A DNA stretch of 5,966 bases from an uncultured Armatimonadota bacterium. Its GTDB lineage: Bacteria > Armatimonadota > Armatimonadia > Armatimonadales > Armatimonadaceae. Below the pieces are notes generated by a model. It saw nothing but the letters and a program-made list of their open reading frames with translations. It ran no database searches and had not been told where the DNA came from. The translations under genes and the position numbers were made by a program. The stretch lies in the NCBI GenBank assembly GCA_903924445.1, contig CAIYBQ010000207.1, positions 1 to 5,966 on the forward strand. Direction: 5' to 3'. Shown here piece by piece: positions 1 to 5,966 of the stretch (its first letter is position 1; each line of letters opens with the position of its first letter).

Positions 1-301
1 CCAGCTGCTTGCGACTATCAAGGAAACTGCCCTTCTGCAGGCATTGGGTATCCCGCTCAAGGTCGTGCAGCAAATCCGATCTCGCGAGCATGCCTTTGGC
101 GGACTTATCGGCTTACTGATAGGAATTTTGTCAGCGTTCTGGGCATCCGTCGACACGCTCATGGCACAACCACTTCAGGTGGTTATGCTTTCGGCGATTG
201 TGATGGTTTCCGTAGGCGGAATCATTCTAATCGTCGTACAGGCGACGGTACGGCAGCTGATCAAGCATCAGTCACTGACATCAGCACTGGCAGCGGAGTG
301 A
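1..301 (+). CDS. FtsX/MacB-like ABC transporter permease, C-terminal fragment (partial at window edge)
   Basis: The frame is open from position 2 to a TGA at 299-301, giving 99 visible residues; the true start lies upstream of the window. A TTG at 44 could be read as a start, but coding-like sequence continues before it, so I treat the gene as truncated by the window. Visible order: an ETALLQALG stretch (residues 8-16), a charged REH, a first hydrophobic segment rich in Gly/Leu/Ile (about 31-50), a short loop, a second hydrophobic segment (about 59-79), then a short basic cytoplasmic tail ending in SLTSALAAE. FtsX-domain permeases of the MacB/LolC type end in this way, with an 'E-ALLRALG' cytoplasmic stretch, two last membrane helices and a tail ending in 'P--AL'. 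Such proteins sit in the inner membrane and move lipids, lipoproteins or peptides with an ATPase partner, which is not visible here. Another two-helix membrane protein remains possible. Confidence 0.6.
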   Translation, partial: QLLATIKETALLQALGIPLKVVQQIRSREHAFGGLIGLLIGILSAFWASVDTLMAQPLQVVMLSAIVMVSVGGIILIVVQATVRQLIKHQSLTSALAAE

Positions 302-490
302 TTCGTTGTGGACACGCGCAACGGTTGGCTAACAATAGTCTGTAGCTGATGAAGCATCGATGTCCCGTTTCACGCGCTAAGTTTCTACTGAAAGCGTTTT
401 GTCTCTAATCGATGTCGTTTAAAAACATCTTTGGAACTATTTCAGCAAACCCTGTGTTGTTCGCCTTAGTAATACCGGGAGTATGACCAG
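302..490. other. Intergenic region between permease fragment and first propeller gene
   Basis: No credible gene is seen in these 189 bases. The stretch is more AT-rich than its neighbours, especially from about 400 to 475, as expected for a promoter region. It holds a 9-base direct repeat (356-364 and 408-416) and a small imperfect inverted repeat (GATGT at 411-415, ACATC at 425-429). I could not find a convincing -35/-10 pair at proper spacing, nor a strong rho-independent terminator for the permease gene. A promoter for the gene at 491 is expected here but is not identified. Confidence 0.5.
356..416. repeat. Direct repeat ATCGATGTC, two copies (possible operator)
   Basis: ATCGATGTC occurs at 356-364 and again at 408-416. 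The copies start 52 bases apart, close to five turns of the DNA helix. Each is followed by GTTT, directly in the second copy and after two extra bases in the first. The core ATCGAT is itself palindromic. Two 9-base copies in a 189-base gap are not expected by chance (roughly 0.07 such pairs), but the sample is small. A regulator binding site upstream of the propeller gene is possible; no regulator is visible. Confidence 0.3.
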
Positions 491-1717
491 ATGACCCTAC
501 GGAAGATTTCAGCGCCGGGACCAGGCGTGAATGCGCCAGCAGACTGGAGCCAGTGGAGAGGTCCTCTGCGTGATGGCCATTGTGTGGGTTTTAAGGCACC
601 CGCTGCGTGGCCAAAGACACTGACAAAAAAGTGGACCATGAATGTCGGCGAATCACATTCATCGCCAATCGTCGCTGGTGGCAAGGTGTTCACTATCACC
701 CGGCATGGTGAAGAAGAGTGGGTTCAGGCGATGGCGCTGGCCACAGGCAAAGTGCTGTGGACGGACAAGGTCGCCGCTCCCTATGATTCTGTCATCTTCC
801 CTGCGCGACGCCTCGGAAAGTGCCCACGTAGCACACCGATGTATGTCCAGGGAAAGCTGTACACCACGGGTGTCAACGGAACCATGACTTGCTTTGATGC
901 CACAACTGGGAAAATCGTATGGCGTGTCGATCCAAGTAAGCGCTTCCGCGTCCCAATGCCTGTGTGTGGTGCATCGTTGTCGCCACTGCTCGATGGCAAA
1001 AAGCTCTATGTCCATATTGGGCATGAAGCGACAGGCGCATTCCTCGCGATCGACCGTGAAACCGGCAAGGATGTCTGGGCGTGTCAGACGGAAGGTCCGG
1101 CGTATACGAGTCCAGTGATGGTGCGTGTTGGGGGACAACCGCAAATCGTCACGGCGACACACAATATGTGGTGTGGCTTCTCACCCGTTGATGGCAAACA
1201 GCTTTGGACCATCCAAAACCGCCAGAACATGTTCAACCATAACTCAATCACACCCCTTGTTGTGGATGACATGATTGTATGCGGAGCGAACCAGCGCCCG
1301 ACGTTTGCGATTCGAATCAAGTCCGCTGGCGGGAAAATGGTTACGGAGAAGGTCTGGGAGACCCGTGATGTCACGATGTCAACATCCAGCCCAATCCTCG
1401 TTGGTGACCGCATTATTGCTGTCAATGAGAAGCGTCGCGGTCAGCTTACCGTCATGGAAAAGTCAACTGGTAAGGTCATTTGGATGTGCGATGGCAATAA
1501 GGGCGAAAGCGTAACTGTCTACGCAATGGGGCAGTACATTGCCGCGTTCAGCGCGGATGGCATGATGCACGTGTACAAGCCTAGCGCCGCTGGCCTCGAT
1601 GTTGTGGCAGTCCATCAGGTCGCTGACAGCCAAGTCTGGGCAAGCCCAGCTGTGTTCGGCAATCAGGTTTTGGTCAAGGGTGCGGAACAGCTCAATCTCT
1701 GGGAGATTCCAGCCTAA
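491..1717 (+). CDS. PQQ-type beta-propeller repeat protein, no signal peptide (propeller A)
   Basis: This 408-residue protein opens with DWSQWRGP at residues 18-25, the usual start of planctomycete-type PQQ-like (quinoprotein / BamB-like) propellers. The blade-closing signature A-x-D-x-x-TGK-x-x-W recurs near residues 80-90, 134-144, 186-196, 230-239 and 321-331, and further strands run to the C-terminus. Such domains form a disc of seven or eight four-stranded blades and mostly act as binding or scaffold surfaces. I see no basis for PQQ binding or enzyme activity. The ATG at 491 is fixed by a stop at 470-472 in the same frame, with no alternative start between, and by a GGAG at 478-481 nine bases upstream. 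The N-terminus (MTLRKISAPGPG) has no hydrophobic core, so there is no Sec or lipoprotein signal. It has eight cysteines (31, 111, 134, 159, 198, 228, 264, 333). It converges on the minus-strand propeller genes and resembles the protein encoded at 2797-4140. Substrate and partner are unknown. Confidence 0.9.
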   Translation: MTLRKISAPGPGVNAPADWSQWRGPLRDGHCVGFKAPAAWPKTLTKKWTMNVGESHSSPIVAGGKVFTITRHGEEEWVQAMALATGKVLWTDKVAAPYDSVIFPARRLGKCPRSTPMYVQGKLYTTGVNGTMTCFDATTGKIVWRVDPSKRFRVPMPVCGASLSPLLDGKKLYVHIGHEATGAFLAIDRETGKDVWACQTEGPAYTSPVMVRVGGQPQIVTATHNMWCGFSPVDGKQLWTIQNRQNMFNHNSITPLVVDDMIVCGANQRPTFAIRIKSAGGKMVTEKVWETRDVTMSTSSPILVGDRIIAVNEKRRGQLTVMEKSTGKVIWMCDGNKGESVTVYAMGQYIAAFSADGMMHVYKPSAAGLDVVAVHQVADSQVWASPAVFGNQVLVKGAEQLNLWEIPA

Positions 1718-1718
1718 C

Positions 1719-1744
1719 CAGCCAACGTTCGTGAGCTATGGCTG
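1719..1744. terminator. Possible bidirectional terminator hairpin between convergent genes
   Basis: CAGCCA at 1719-1724 pairs with TGGCTG at 1739-1744 around a 14-base loop, filling the 30-base gap between two converging genes. A second short stem follows (CTGTC 1742-1746, GACAG 1751-1755, loop TCTA) and overlaps the end of the minus-strand gene, so the two stems compete. Neither is followed by a T-run, so this is not a classical rho-independent terminator. The position is right for ending both transcripts, but the structure is weak. Confidence 0.25.
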
Positions 1745-1747
1745 TCT

Positions 1748-2794
1748 CTAGACAGGTTCGAATGCGTAGAGATAGCCATCATCTGAGCCGACGTAAATAC
1801 GGCCATCATGGATGAGCGGACTGCACATCACGGCGCGGCCGATGGTGTACTTCCAAATCAGTTTTCCGGTGGCGAAGTCCAAAATCAGCAACGTTCCGTC
1901 TTCTGACCCGACGACCACTTTGTTGTCGCAGAGCGTCGCACTTCCATCCACTTTGCCACGGGTTTTGTAGACCCACTTACGTTTCCCGGTTGCTTGCTCC
2001 AAGCAATGGACCTGACGATCCCGGCCTCCAATAACGACGAAGCCTTGGTCAATCGCAGGACTGGCGAAGTACGGGAAGCCCTTGTCTCTGAATGTCCAGA
2101 TGATTTTCCCAGCCTTGATGTCAACGCAAATCACGGCATTACCGTAGTGACCAAGGTAGGCACGGTCGCCATCAACGGTAGCTGTTCCCGCGATGTAATC
2201 CCCGATTTCGATTTGTGAGTGTTTTTTTCCGTTCGCGATATCGATGACGTGCAAGATGCCATCACAGCCACCAAAAATCGCAACATTCCCGGAAACAACA
2301 GGCATCCCGTTGACGTAGTTGTCGGTCTCATAGGTCCAGACACCACGACCGCTACGAACATCCACGCAGTGCACACGGTTGTCATAGCTGCCAACCATCG
2401 CCCATTGACGACGGCCATCCGGGCTTGATATCACATTCGCGGTGCCGAGAATCTTGTCTTCCGTCCGATAGGCCCAGCGTGGCGCACCTGTTGGGATGTG
2501 GATTCCGTACAGGCGGCCATCGGATGACCCGATGACGGCAAGGTCTCCAATGATGCGGGGAGATGCTTCGACAGGGCCTTTTGTGGCACAGCCCCAGAGA
2601 CGCTTTCCTGTAGAGACATCTAGGCAGTAGACATTCTTGTCTTCACTGCCCACGAGGATGCGATTTCCAGCTACCGTGGGCTGCCCCGTAACTGCATTGC
2701 CAGTTTTAAACTTCCAGCGCAGCTTGAAACGCGTTGCGAGAGGACCATCCACGACGCGGCGTGAGAGGGCGGAGGATGCATTGACTGTCTGCAT
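1748..2794 (-). CDS. Eight-repeat PQQ-type beta-propeller protein (propeller C)
   Basis: This 348-residue protein is almost entirely propeller. Eight clear repeats of about 40 residues run from residue 25 to the end. Seven contain a blade signature (near 57-67, 97-107, 143-153, 183-193, 223-233, 264-274, 304-314), with VGSEDG, IGSSDG, VGSDDG or similar turns before most. The last repeat ends in YLYAFEPV, as expected when the final strand closes the ring. The architecture matches the BamB/quinoprotein eight-bladed fold. I chose the ATG at 2792-2794 because it follows the TAG of the upstream gene by two bases, suggesting termination-reinitiation. A TTG at 2824 would add ten residues (MCRESVQKVA) overlapping that gene and is less likely. 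There is no signal peptide: residues 1-24 are polar and basic. Cysteine stands at the first position of four blade signatures (57, 143, 223, 264). A scaffold or binding role is inferred; the ligand is unknown. Confidence 0.9.
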   Translation of the reverse strand: MQTVNASSALSRRVVDGPLATRFKLRWKFKTGNAVTGQPTVAGNRILVGSEDKNVYCLDVSTGKRLWGCATKGPVEASPRIIGDLAVIGSSDGRLYGIHIPTGAPRWAYRTEDKILGTANVISSPDGRRQWAMVGSYDNRVHCVDVRSGRGVWTYETDNYVNGMPVVSGNVAIFGGCDGILHVIDIANGKKHSQIEIGDYIAGTATVDGDRAYLGHYGNAVICVDIKAGKIIWTFRDKGFPYFASPAIDQGFVVIGGRDRQVHCLEQATGKRKWVYKTRGKVDGSATLCDNKVVVGSEDGTLLILDFATGKLIWKYTIGRAVMCSPLIHDGRIYVGSDDGYLYAFEPV

Positions 2795-2796
2795 GG

Positions 2797-4140
2797 CTAC
2801 TTTCTGGACGGACTCGCGACACAAAGCATCCGCTTACTCGTACGGATAAACAGCTGGTTCCCAGCAATGGCGACACTCGAACGGACTTCTGAACCTTCAT
2901 CATCCACTCGGTTTTCCGCAAGGAGTTTACCGGTCTGGATGTCATAGACAAGCACGATGCCGCCGACATTCGTTGTGTAAAGCTTGCCATCCGCGATGGT
3001 AGGCGAACCCCAGCACATATTGAAGCCCGGCGTGTCCGTAGACCAGACAATCTTGCCCGACTTTGCCTCGACACACGAAACCGACTTCCGGACATCGGAG
3101 ACGATGAAGAATTTACCATCATGGAATGCAGGCGTGGCGACATCCGATGTCAGATTTGAGCGGTCATCCGACTTCCAAAGCAGGCCACTCGCACTGATAT
3201 CACCTTGCTTATCCGTTGGGCAGGCGTAGACAGGGGCCTTCTTCGGCGCACAGACGAGGACGACGCCATCACCAGCGACCGGGCTTGGAACAAGTCTCCA
3301 CCAGAGCTCTCGGTGCCCCGGATTCCACGTTCCCCAGCGCCAGAGTTCCTTGCCATTCTTGGGGTCGTGGCCACTGAGGTAGTCACCGCCTGCCACCAGA
3401 AGCTGGTCCTTACCGCCGTTCGAGTAAGGCATCGGAGTGCCGTAGGACTCCCGGCTTTCATTGGATGCCTCACTCGGCCGGGATGCCTTCCAGAGGTCCT
3501 GGCCAGTCTTTGGATCCATTGCAAGCAGATAGGACTCTCCGCCATCCTTGCCGCGCCGACCCACAATTTTGTCCCGTTGGAGAATCTGAAGGTACAGAAC
3601 ACCTTTGTACAACAGCGGACTCGAGCTAAAGGTCCACATGAAGTTGAAGTCGTGCGTTTCCTTCTGAATATTGCGTGTCCAGACCTTGCGACCATCCACG
3701 GTATAGCAGCCGAGGTCGCCATTGCCGAAGAAGAACCAGACATGCTTGCCATCGGTGGTTGGGGATGGCGCCGCGTAAATGCTTCGCTCATCCAGCTGGG
3801 TGACGGAGCCTTCATTTCCAGAACGATGTCCAGTTCCCAGATTATCGGCCCACAGGACTTTTCCTGTCTTTCGGTCGAGCGCGACAACCTGTAGGGCGCC
3901 CTGTTTGACATTCGCTACCGTCGTGAAGACGTACTTGCCATGGACAATTGGGGTGGCATGCGATGGTCCCATGAGATCCGTTGACCATTCCAGCGCTGTG
4001 AATTTGGTCGGGAGGTTTGTCGCAACGGTGGCACCATTGTGCAGCGGACCCCGCCAGTTCGACCAATCATTTCCCTTGTTGGTCTGCAGCGCGGATGCTG
4101 GGTTCATAAGGCGGCTTGGTTTATGGAAAAACATCATCAT
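2797..4140 (-). CDS. PQQ-type beta-propeller repeat protein, no signal peptide (propeller B)
   Basis: This 447-residue protein starts its domain with DWSNWRGP at residues 25-32 and carries blade signatures near 87-97, 145-154, 207-217, 257-267, 356-366 and 398-408. The stretch from ESYGTP (231-236) through SGHDPKNGKELWRWGTWNP (256-274) to LVPSPVAGDGVVLVCAPK (283-300) is a hallmark I know from PQQ-like propellers of planctomycetes and relatives. Those are normally secreted. Here the N-terminus (MMMFFHKPSRLMNP) has only a very short hydrophobic patch, so no standard signal peptide is seen. The first ATG of three in a row (4138-4140) is preferred because AGGA lies six bases upstream (4147-4150); the Met at residue 12 has no such site. 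The gene lies 98 bases after the alcohol dehydrogenase and two bases before the next propeller gene. It has seven cysteines (145, 297, 307, 356, 376, 440 and one at the edge of a blade signature counted among these positions is 145). The molecular role is unknown; binding or scaffolding is inferred. Confidence 0.92.
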   Translation of the reverse strand: MMMFFHKPSRLMNPASALQTNKGNDWSNWRGPLHNGATVATNLPTKFTALEWSTDLMGPSHATPIVHGKYVFTTVANVKQGALQVVALDRKTGKVLWADNLGTGHRSGNEGSVTQLDERSIYAAPSPTTDGKHVWFFFGNGDLGCYTVDGRKVWTRNIQKETHDFNFMWTFSSSPLLYKGVLYLQILQRDKIVGRRGKDGGESYLLAMDPKTGQDLWKASRPSEASNESRESYGTPMPYSNGGKDQLLVAGGDYLSGHDPKNGKELWRWGTWNPGHRELWWRLVPSPVAGDGVVLVCAPKKAPVYACPTDKQGDISASGLLWKSDDRSNLTSDVATPAFHDGKFFIVSDVRKSVSCVEAKSGKIVWSTDTPGFNMCWGSPTIADGKLYTTNVGGIVLVYDIQTGKLLAENRVDDEGSEVRSSVAIAGNQLFIRTSKRMLCVASPSRK

Positions 4141-4168
4141 CGATATCCTAAATCCTATTCACTGGGGC

Positions 4169-4174
4169 ATCATA
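4169..4174 (-). promoter_or_regulatory. Possible -10 element of an internal promoter for the propeller pair
   Basis: Read on the minus strand, these bases are TATGAT, one mismatch from the TATAAT consensus. They lie so that transcription would begin about 20 bases before the propeller B start, leaving room for its AGGA ribosome binding site. No good -35 box is found at 16-18 bases; the nearest candidate, CAGACA, is about 19 bases upstream. The 98-base gap to the alcohol dehydrogenase is the only real spacing in the minus-strand gene set, which makes a promoter here plausible. Alternatively all four genes share one transcript starting outside the window. Confidence 0.25.
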
Positions 4175-4238
4175 GCACGGAGTAGAGACTGCTTGTCTGA
4201 TTCGCATCCAGTGCAAAACACCAGAGGGACAGAGCCGA

Positions 4239-5411
4239 CTACAGCACGTTTTTATAGAGCTCAATGCAGCGTTCAATGGTCATCGGAACGGGATTGTGGC
4301 CGCAGGTCCACTGCTCCATGGCGAGTGCTGCCAGTTCTTGGATGGGAGCATCAGTGATACCGAGCTCTGCGAGCGAGCCGGCAAGTCCTAGGTTCTGTAC
4401 CAATGACTTAACGGCGGTCGCGAGCGTTCCTGGTTCCATCTCGCATCGGTGCTCGATTAACGAAAAGATCTGTGCCGAGCGTGGATCACTTTCGTTGAGT
4501 TTGATAACCCCTGGAAGCATCAGGGACACCGCCTGACCATGCACAACTCCATAGCGGGCTGTGAGTGGGTTACCGCAGCCGTGTGCCGAGCCGAGCATAC
4601 TCGCTTCAATTGCCATCCCGGCAAGCGTCGCGCCCGCATGCAGCTGCTCGCAGGCTGGAGATGTGAGGCTTGCATCCTCGGATGCAAGTTCCACCAACGC
4701 TGGCCAAATGAGTGCAAAAGCATCCATTGCCGCCGCAGTGCTTAAAGCGGTTGCCGTCCGTGTGACCGCCGATTCCAGTGCATGGCTAAGGGCATCGATG
4801 CCAGCGAGGACCATCACCCGCCGTGGGCACGATGCCAGCAGTGACACATCCAAGATTGCCTCTGTTGGGGCCAGCCGTTCGTGTCCGATAGCCATTTTTC
4901 GATGCGTTTTGTCATCGCTGATGAGCGCGTGACTTTGCACTTCTGATCCGGTTCCAGCGGTCGCAGGGTACACATAGAGTCGCGAAGCATCCACCGAGTC
5001 GTGCCTGTGAACGGGCCACCAGTCCTTTGGGACACCTCCACCAAAGGCCAGAAGGAGTGCCATTTTCGCTGTGTCGATTGTGCTACCACCACCGATGGCC
5101 ACGACGCAATCCGCATTGAGTGGCGCCAGGAATGCCGCAGCCGCAAGGACATCCGCCTCACATGGATTCTCATGGATGTCGGTAAACACGCCGCTCACTA
5201 CACCCGTCGAAATCGATTCAAGCGCCTGCATGACATATGCCGTTGTTATCAGGTTTGGATCGACAAACAACGTGATACTGCTGTGACCGGATGTAACGGA
5301 GCGCAAGGATGCCTCAAGGTCTCCGTGCGCTTCTGTTACCGCTGTGACAATCTCAAGGGCAGCTCTGTGGCGAGCGAGGATGCCAGTTAGTTCGCTGGCT
5401 GGTGTTGCCAC
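4239..5411 (-). CDS. Iron-containing (group III) alcohol dehydrogenase
   Basis: This 390-residue protein has the full length and layout of NAD(P)-dependent iron-type alcohol dehydrogenases (FucO/AdhB fold), which are cytoplasmic and interconvert an alcohol and its aldehyde or ketone. The N-terminal half is a nucleotide-binding domain with AIGGGSTIDTAK (GGGS at 107-110) and TAGTGSE (151-157). The helical C-terminal half holds the metal ligands: D206 and H210 in GIDALSHALES, H277 in GSAHGCGNPL and H291 in VVHGQAV. The 206/210 and 277/291 spacings equal those of FucO (196/200 and 263/277), so a divalent-metal active site looks intact. NPVPMT near 373-378 matches the C-terminal family motif. The GTG start at 5411 is supported by a strong GGAGGAG six bases upstream, inside the end of the aldehyde dehydrogenase gene. 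The overlap with that gene suggests a coupled alcohol/aldehyde/acid pathway. The substrate cannot be assigned; metal could be iron or zinc. Confidence 0.95.
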   Translation of the reverse strand: MATPASELTGILARHRAALEIVTAVTEAHGDLEASLRSVTSGHSSITLFVDPNLITTAYVMQALESISTGVVSGVFTDIHENPCEADVLAAAAFLAPLNADCVVAIGGGSTIDTAKMALLLAFGGGVPKDWWPVHRHDSVDASRLYVYPATAGTGSEVQSHALISDDKTHRKMAIGHERLAPTEAILDVSLLASCPRRVMVLAGIDALSHALESAVTRTATALSTAAAMDAFALIWPALVELASEDASLTSPACEQLHAGATLAGMAIEASMLGSAHGCGNPLTARYGVVHGQAVSLMLPGVIKLNESDPRSAQIFSLIEHRCEMEPGTLATAVKSLVQNLGLAGSLAELGITDAPIQELAALAMEQWTCGHNPVPMTIERCIELYKNVL

Positions 5412-5966
5412 TGGATACTCCTCCGGCGATACAGGAACTCGAACAGGTTTCCTTCATGCGGTTGATTCCACTCGACATGGCTCGTCGGCAAAACACCGAC
5501 ATTCAGGCGATCAATATGTGGGCAAGCCATGACTTCCTGAAGAAATGCATCATCGTTGGTGATGGCCGTAACGATAAGACTCTGCCCCATCTTTTCAAGC
5601 ATTTCGCTCTGTGGCGTCTCGATGACCTGAGCGAATGGGAACATGTACTCTTTTCCAGCCATCGGGTGCTCCCATGATGAACAGAAGAGAATCGTTGGAT
5701 GGAGGTAGGTACAGCCATCCTGCTCAACCTTACGCGGGCCATCATGCTTATCCGCCGAACAATCGACCGCTCCCGCAGTCTGGACACCGGTATCGATGGC
5801 AGCATCCATCATTTCAGCCATGCGGGGATTTGCAAAGCCACTGAGGATTGCATCGGGATCCTTGGGTCCACGTGGGAAGACCTCGGCGACCTTTGTCGCG
5901 ATGGCCTCGGCGATCTCACGGCCATACTTTGGAACGACCACTGTGGATGCATTGATGCACGATCGG
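5387..5966 (-). CDS. Aldehyde dehydrogenase family protein, C-terminal part (partial at window edge)
   Basis: The frame is open from the right edge of the window to a TAA at 5387-5389, giving 192 visible residues; a GTG at 5941 is not the true start because conserved sequence continues upstream. The first visible residues are RSCINAS, in which the Cys is the expected catalytic thiol of the ALDH superfamily. It is followed by a helix (YGREIAEAIATKV), GCTYLHPT, then KEYMFPFAQV at the place of the usual E-x-F-GP motif, RLNVGVLPT, and PHEGNLFEFLYRRRSIQ close to the C-terminus. About 190 residues after the Cys is normal for the family. ALDHs oxidise aldehydes to acids (or acyl-CoA) with NAD(P) in the cytoplasm. 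The FPF variant and the NLFEFLYRRR tail suggest a less-studied subgroup. The overlap with the downstream alcohol dehydrogenase gene suggests that both act on one substrate series. The NAD-binding part and the catalytic Glu lie outside the window. Confidence 0.93.
   Translation of the reverse strand, partial: RSCINASTVVVPKYGREIAEAIATKVAEVFPRGPKDPDAILSGFANPRMAEMMDAAIDTGVQTAGAVDCSADKHDGPRKVEQDGCTYLHPTILFCSSWEHPMAGKEYMFPFAQVIETPQSEMLEKMGQSLIVTAITNDDAFLQEVMACPHIDRLNVGVLPTSHVEWNQPHEGNLFEFLYRRRSIQWQHQPAN
5418..5424 (-). promoter_or_regulatory. Strong Shine-Dalgarno deciding the GTG start of the alcohol dehydrogenase
   Basis: On the minus strand these bases read GGAGGAG, followed by six bases and a GTG at 5409-5411. 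It is the strongest ribosome binding site seen in the window. It lies within the last codons of the aldehyde dehydrogenase gene, whose stop codon (TAA at 5387-5389) is 25 bases inside the next gene. The site supports the overlapping start rather than a later one. Confidence 0.8.

Noticed and set aside
483..494. Tiny reading frame (M-T-R) whose stop overlaps the ATG of the gene at 491
   Set aside because: The GGGAG ribosome binding site ends only one base before this ATG, so it could not serve it; three codons give no evidence of a leader peptide.
659..1162. Open frame of 167 codons antisense to propeller A
   Set aside because: Arg/His/Trp-rich translation with no recognisable domain, fully inside a convincing gene.
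491..1717. Idea that the propeller is a PQQ-dependent alcohol dehydrogenase, given the neighbouring dehydrogenases
   Set aside because: The protein is much shorter than true PQQ dehydrogenases, has no heme motif (CxxCH) and no signal peptide; the repeat alone does not imply PQQ or enzyme activity.
3205..3894. Long open frame of 229 codons on the plus strand opposite propeller B
   Set aside because: It lies wholly antisense to a well-supported gene, has no family-like sequence, and its composition looks like a codon shadow of the minus-strand gene.
3150..3911. Open frame of 253 codons on the minus strand, shifted relative to propeller B
   Set aside because: It overlaps propeller B on the same strand in another frame; the Arg/Ser/Pro-rich translation is typical of an out-of-frame reading.
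4160..4213. Inverted repeat CACTGG (4160-4165) / CCAGTG (4208-4213) in the gap between ADH and propeller B
   Set aside because: Six-base arms separated by 42 bases are expected about once by chance in a gap of this size, and the loop is too long for a terminator.
1..5966. Mobile elements, CRISPR arrays, tRNA or rRNA genes
   Set aside because: No transposase-like sequence, terminal inverted repeats, regular repeat-spacer pattern or tRNA/rRNA-like segment was seen; almost the whole window is taken up by protein genes.

Overview
The window looks like a bacterial chromosome segment of moderate GC content. The two larger propeller proteins carry a tryptophan-rich WSxWRGP opening, and one has an ESYGTP / SGHDPKNGKELWRWGTWNP core. 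I know these from the many PQQ-type beta-propeller proteins of Planctomycetota and their PVC relatives. I therefore infer a planctomycete-like host, with moderate confidence. No mobile element, CRISPR array, tRNA or rRNA was seen.

Layout, left to right. (1) Positions 1-301, plus strand: the C-terminal end of a membrane protein that fits an FtsX/MacB-type ABC permease. (2) Positions 302-490: a 189-base gap with no gene, holding a 9-base direct repeat. (3) Positions 491-1717, plus strand: a PQQ-type beta-propeller protein of 408 aa. (4) Positions 1718-1747: a 30-base convergent gap with a small hairpin. (5) From 5966 back to 1748, minus strand: four genes in one direction. In transcription order these are an aldehyde dehydrogenase (C-terminal part only), an iron-containing alcohol dehydrogenase, a 447-aa propeller protein and a 348-aa eight-repeat propeller protein.

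The aldehyde dehydrogenase and alcohol dehydrogenase reading frames overlap by 25 bases, and the two propeller genes are separated by only 2 bases. Each pair is therefore likely to be translated together. A 98-base gap divides the two pairs and contains a possible internal promoter. The dehydrogenase pair could interconvert an alcohol, its aldehyde and the acid; the substrate cannot be read from the sequence.

The most notable point is that none of the three propeller proteins has a recognisable signal peptide. Relatives of this kind are usually exported. These three also carry cysteine repeatedly at one fixed position of the blade motif. They may be a cytoplasmic propeller set linked to the dehydrogenases. 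This link is inference from gene order, and no new system is demonstrated.
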